Shown in pieces: positions 35,326 to 38,016 of a stretch of DNA of 38,016 nucleotides. How positions within the stretch are numbered: the stretch's first letter is position 1; every line of letters begins with the position of its first letter. The notes below the pieces were generated by a model. It was not told where the DNA came from, did not search any database, and worked only from the letters and a program-made list of their open reading frames with translations. Origin of the DNA: an uncultured Pelagibacteraceae bacterium (GTDB taxonomy: Bacteria > Pseudomonadota > Alphaproteobacteria > Pelagibacterales > Pelagibacteraceae); assembly GCA_902603045.1 (NCBI GenBank), contig CACKTH010000006.1, positions 1 to 38,016 of the forward strand, written 5' to 3'. The translations under genes were made by a program, and so were the position numbers.

Positions 35326-35937
35326 TTGATAGAACAATCACTTATTTTACTGCAAATTATATTTATAGATATTATTCTAGCTGCAGATAATGCAATAATA
35401 ATAGGATTAATTGCAGCTAATTTCGTCCCAAAAAATAGAAAAAAGATAATATTTTGGGGAGTAGTTGGAGCGTTAGTTTTCAAAGTTATATTTGCAATAT
35501 TTGCGACATATTTATTTAAGTTTTACTTCATTAAAATTCTTGGTGGATTACTTTTAATTTGGATCGTTAATGACTTGAGAAAAGATTTATTTGAAATTCA
35601 AAAAATAAAGTCTCCTAAAAAGAAATCTATGGAACCTTCATTTATCAAAAGTATTTATAAAGTTTTATTTGCAGATATCACGATTAGTTTTGATAACGTT
35701 ATTGGGGTTGTGGGTGCAGCCAAAGGTAATTTTGGTTTTATGATTTTTGGCTTAGTTTTATCAGTAGTTCTTACTGGAGCCTTAGCTACTTATTTAGCAA
35801 ATTATATACAAAAACATCTATGGATAGCTTATATAGGTTTAGGATTTATATTATTAGTTGCTATTCAATTAGTAATAGGTGGATTAGTCGATTTAGAAAT
35901 TTTAAATATTAACGAAAAATATATAAAGTATTTCTAA
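35326..35937 (+). CDS. TerC/YjbE-family integral membrane protein
   Basis: A 203-residue protein with about six to seven hydrophobic helices and the TerC-family pattern LLQIIFIDIILAADNAIIIGLIAANF (about 7-32) and VLFADITISFDNVIGVVGAAKGNFG (about 110-134), in which paired acidic residues (DNA, DN) lie inside helices. The family is linked to metal-ion, often manganese, export; the ion here is unknown. The only usable start is TTG (35326); a TATAAT ends 6 nt before it, so a leaderless transcript is possible. It ends 2 nt from convergent gloA. Confidence 0.82.
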   Translation: MIEQSLILLQIIFIDIILAADNAIIIGLIAANFVPKNRKKIIFWGVVGALVFKVIFAIFATYLFKFYFIKILGGLLLIWIVNDLRKDLFEIQKIKSPKKKSMEPSFIKSIYKVLFADITISFDNVIGVVGAAKGNFGFMIFGLVLSVVLTGALATYLANYIQKHLWIAYIGLGFILLVAIQLVIGGLVDLEILNINEKYIKYF

Positions 35938-35939
35938 TA

Positions 35940-36359
35940 TTACCAAGTTCCAGTATTTTCCATTGATGACCAGGGCTCTTTAGGAGGAAGATTTCCCTCC
36001 TGAAGTATTTCAATTGATATTTTATCTGGTGATTTCACAAATGCCATATGACCATCTCTAGGTGGTCTATTAATTGTATAACCCATATCCATTAATCTTT
36101 GACATATTTCGTATATATTTTTAACTCTATAAGCTAAGTGACCAAAATTTCTAGATCCCTCTCCTAAATTGTCACCGTCCCAATTATAAGTTAGTTCAAT
36201 TTCTGCATTATTGTCGTTTGGTGCAGCTAAAAAAATTAATGTATATCTCCCTTTTTCATTTTCCATTCTTTTTGTCTCTTTTAAACCCAGTCCATCACAA
36301 AAAAATTTTAATGACTCCTCAATATTAGAAATTCTGATCATTGTATGTAAATATTTCAT
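35940..36359 (-). CDS. VOC-family glyoxalase (lactoylglutathione lyase-like)
   Basis: The 139-residue protein has two beta-alpha-beta-beta-beta repeats with four metal-ligand positions: His in KYLHTMIRISNIEESLKFF, Glu in AEIELTYNWD, His in NFGHLAYRVKNI, and Glu in ISIEILQ. GLGLKETKRMENEKGRYTLIFL and the EGSRNFGHLAY block match glyoxalase I, which detoxifies methylglyoxal as its glutathione adduct. Other VOC enzymes share this fold, so the gloA label is probable, not certain. It is 20 nt downstream of guaA and probably co-transcribed. Confidence 0.87.
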   Translation of the reverse strand: MKYLHTMIRISNIEESLKFFCDGLGLKETKRMENEKGRYTLIFLAAPNDNNAEIELTYNWDGDNLGEGSRNFGHLAYRVKNIYEICQRLMDMGYTINRPPRDGHMAFVKSPDKISIEILQEGNLPPKEPWSSMENTGTW

Positions 36360-36379
36360 AGTTAAATTATAATTTATTT

Positions 36380-37938
36380 TTATTCTAGTTCAATAGTGCT
36401 TGGTGGTTTAGAGGTCACATCATAAACTACTCTATTTATACCTCGGATGTTGTTAACTATTTTATTTGATACCATTTGCATAAAAGATTTATTAAATTGA
36501 AAATAATCTGCTGTCATTCCGTCTTCAGATGTTATTGCTCTTAGCAAACATAAATATTCATAGGTTCTATTGTCTCCCATGACGCCAACAGTTTTAACAG
36601 GTAGTAATGCAGCATAAGCCTGCCATATCTTATGATATAAATTGTGTTCTCTTAATGCATTTATAAAATAATTGTCTGCTTCTTTTAAAATTTTTATTTT
36701 TTCTTTGGAAATTGTACCAGGCATTCTAATGGCTAAACCAGGACCAGGAAAAGGATGTCTAGAAATAATTTCTTTACTTAAATTTAATTCTAGACCTAAC
36801 ATTCTAACCTCATCTTTAAATAAATACTTCAATGGCTCAACTAATTTTAATTTCATCCTTTTCGGCAGACCACCGACATTATGATGAGACTTAATTTTTG
36901 ATGTTTGACTTCCTGTTACAGATTTACTTTCAATTAAATCAGGGTATAGAGTTCCTTGAGCTAAAAATTTTACATTTTTTATTTTTTTTGCGTATTTTTC
37001 AAAAAGTTTGATGAATAAATTTCCAATAATTTTTCTTTTTTTTTCTGGATCTTTTACATTTTTTAATTTGCTTATGAATAATTGCTCAGCATTTACATAA
37101 ATTAAATTTAATTTAAATTTTTTTCTAAAAGTATTCACTACTTGTTTTTCCTCATTTTTTCTGAGAAGACCAGTATTAACAAATATACAAGTTAAGTTTT
37201 TTCCAATCGCATTACTAATTAATTTTGCTACAACACTACTATCCACTCCACCAGATAAAGCACAAATTACTTTAGAATTTCCAACTTGTTCTTTAATTTG
37301 CTGTATAAGTTTGGATTTTTGATTTTTTGATGTCCAATTTTTTTTTATTTTACAAATTTTAATAACGAAATTTTTTAATATTATTTTGCCTTTGGCTGTA
37401 TGGGAAACTTCTGGATGAAACTGTATGCCATATATATTTTTTTTAATGTTTTCTATTATGCATAATTTTGAATTCGATGATTTTGCTATAACTTTAAAAC
37501 CTTTAGGTAATTTAATTACCTCATCTCCATGACTCATCCATACATTAGTAGATTTTTTTGAAAAGAAATTTTCAGTTAAAGCGCTTTTGTTTAATTGAGC
37601 AACTTTTGCTAACCCGAATTCTCTTGATTTTGCTCGTTTTACTTTGCCTCCTAATTCTTTAGAAATTATCTGGTGACCAAAACAAATACCTAAAATTGGA
37701 ATATTTAAACTTAATATACTTTTATTGAATTTGACTTTTTTATTTTGGTAAACATTTAAGGGGCCACCTGATAAAATGATGCCTTTCACATTTATTTCAA
37801 TTTTGTAGTTTTTAAGTTTGTTGTGACTTATAATTTCACAAAAAACATTTAATTCTCTTACTTTTCTTGCAATTAATTGTGTAAACTGAGACCCAAAATC
37901 TATTATTAAAATTTTATCTAGATATTTTCAAGACGCAT
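36380..37938 (-). CDS. guaA: GMP synthase (glutamine-hydrolysing); 5' end disrupted
   Basis: The enzyme aminates XMP to GMP. It has a glutamine amidotransferase domain ([14 protein letters not shown], catalytic Cys in [16 protein letters not shown], His-Glu in [11 protein letters not shown]), the ATP-pyrophosphatase P-loop [10 protein letters not shown], and the GMPS dimerisation domain ending [17 protein letters not shown]. The track starts at GTG 37789, but homologous sequence continues in frame upstream: [30 protein letters not shown]. That frame is closed by a TGA at 37928-37930 with no ATG, GTG or TTG between. An ATG at 37938 is one base out of frame; one extra A in the run 37925-37928 would give [19 protein letters not shown] give the span to that ATG. 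Either a one-base error or a real lesion. Confidence 0.9.
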
Positions 37939-38016
37939 CTTTTTTTTCAAACTCTTTTAGGCGTTTGTTAATAGATGCGATTTTATCACAAAGGTTTGAG
38001 CATATATTTTTAAAAT
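37928..38016 (-). CDS. C-terminal fragment of an unidentified ORF upstream of guaA
   Basis: The minus strand has an open frame from the window edge to a TGA at 37928-37930, encoding [28 protein letters not shown]. The tail is charged and helical-looking. I do not recognise it. It would overlap the proposed guaA ATG (37938) by 11 nt, in keeping with the overlaps elsewhere in the window. At 28 residues it could also be chance. Confidence 0.35.
   Translation of the reverse strand, partial: FKNICSNLCDKIASINKRLKEFEKKDAS

Noticed and set aside
37789-37789. GTG start of guaA given by the ORF track
   Set aside because: It removes about 40 residues of the conserved amidotransferase N-terminus (ILIIDFGSQ...) that are readable in the same frame upstream.
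1-38016. CRISPR arrays, tRNAs, rRNAs, insertion sequences, phage or defence genes
   Set aside because: No regular direct repeats, cloverleaf or rRNA sequence, terminal inverted repeats, or integrase/transposase-like proteins were found on reading.

Overview
The window is a very AT-rich, gene-dense piece of an alphaproteobacterial genome, most likely SAR11 (Pelagibacterales). This rests on the K/N/I-rich proteins, start/stop overlaps of 1-20 nt between most neighbours, the gene order rpsF-rpsR-rplI-dnaB / fabD-fabG-acpP / gmk-rsmA-pdxA-surA-lptD-lptG-lptF / pepA, a bacterial NDUFA12, and a tandem glycine riboswitch in front of gcvT. I see no rRNA, tRNA, CRISPR, transposase or phage gene. No gene-free stretch exceeds 300 nt; the longest (about 190 nt) holds the riboswitch.

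Layout. 1-5123 (minus): rpsF, rpsR, rplI, dnaB, an RND/MMPL exporter and the start of cvpA. 5204-7786 (plus): fabD, fabG, acpP, gmk; fabF, mltG and yicC, which many alphaproteobacteria keep between acpP and gmk, are absent. 7775-15034 (minus): lptF, lptG, lptD, surA, pdxA, rsmA, an envelope/LPS-transport operon. 15089-16928 (plus): pepA, ndk. 16918-18499 (minus): purM, purN. 18509-22019 (plus): a DUF2066 exported protein, an Hda-like DnaA-family ATPase, aspS. 22020-23676: a stand-alone TSCPD-domain (NrdJ C-terminus-like) protein, divergent NDUFA12, and a DUF2155 protein. 23673-28600 (minus): riboswitch, gcvT, gcvH, and a 1097-codon ORF that is GcvP for its first ~765 residues and AccC (biotin carboxylase) for the rest. 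28637-32409: 5-oxoprolinase genes pxpB, pxpC plus a DMT permease (minus), and divergent pxpA plus a TPR lipoprotein-sized exported protein (plus). 32406-35213 (minus): a TRAP transporter dctP / terminator / dctQ / dctM. 35326-38016: a TerC/YjbE-like membrane protein (plus), a VOC glyoxalase, guaA with a disrupted 5' end, and the tail of an unidentified ORF (minus).

Main points to check. (1) The gcvP::accC ORF joins two unrelated essential-type enzymes at a short shared sequence (I-K-M-M-G); it looks like an assembly chimera or an ectopic recombination joint, because the flanks on each side are the normal neighbourhoods of the two parent genes. (2) In the gcvT leader a perfect 12-nt inverted repeat lets the inter-aptamer linker plus the 5' side of aptamer-2 P1 pair with the gcvT ribosome-binding site and start codon, a directly readable translational switch. 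(3) guaA has no usable start codon; adding one A in a 4-A run restores an ATG and a normal N-terminus. (4) Three dyads sit in the small intergenic region between the TSCPD protein and NDUFA12. (5) 5-oxoprolinase and a TRAP transporter adjoin, suggesting a pyroglutamate uptake and use module. I do not see a wholly new multi-gene system.
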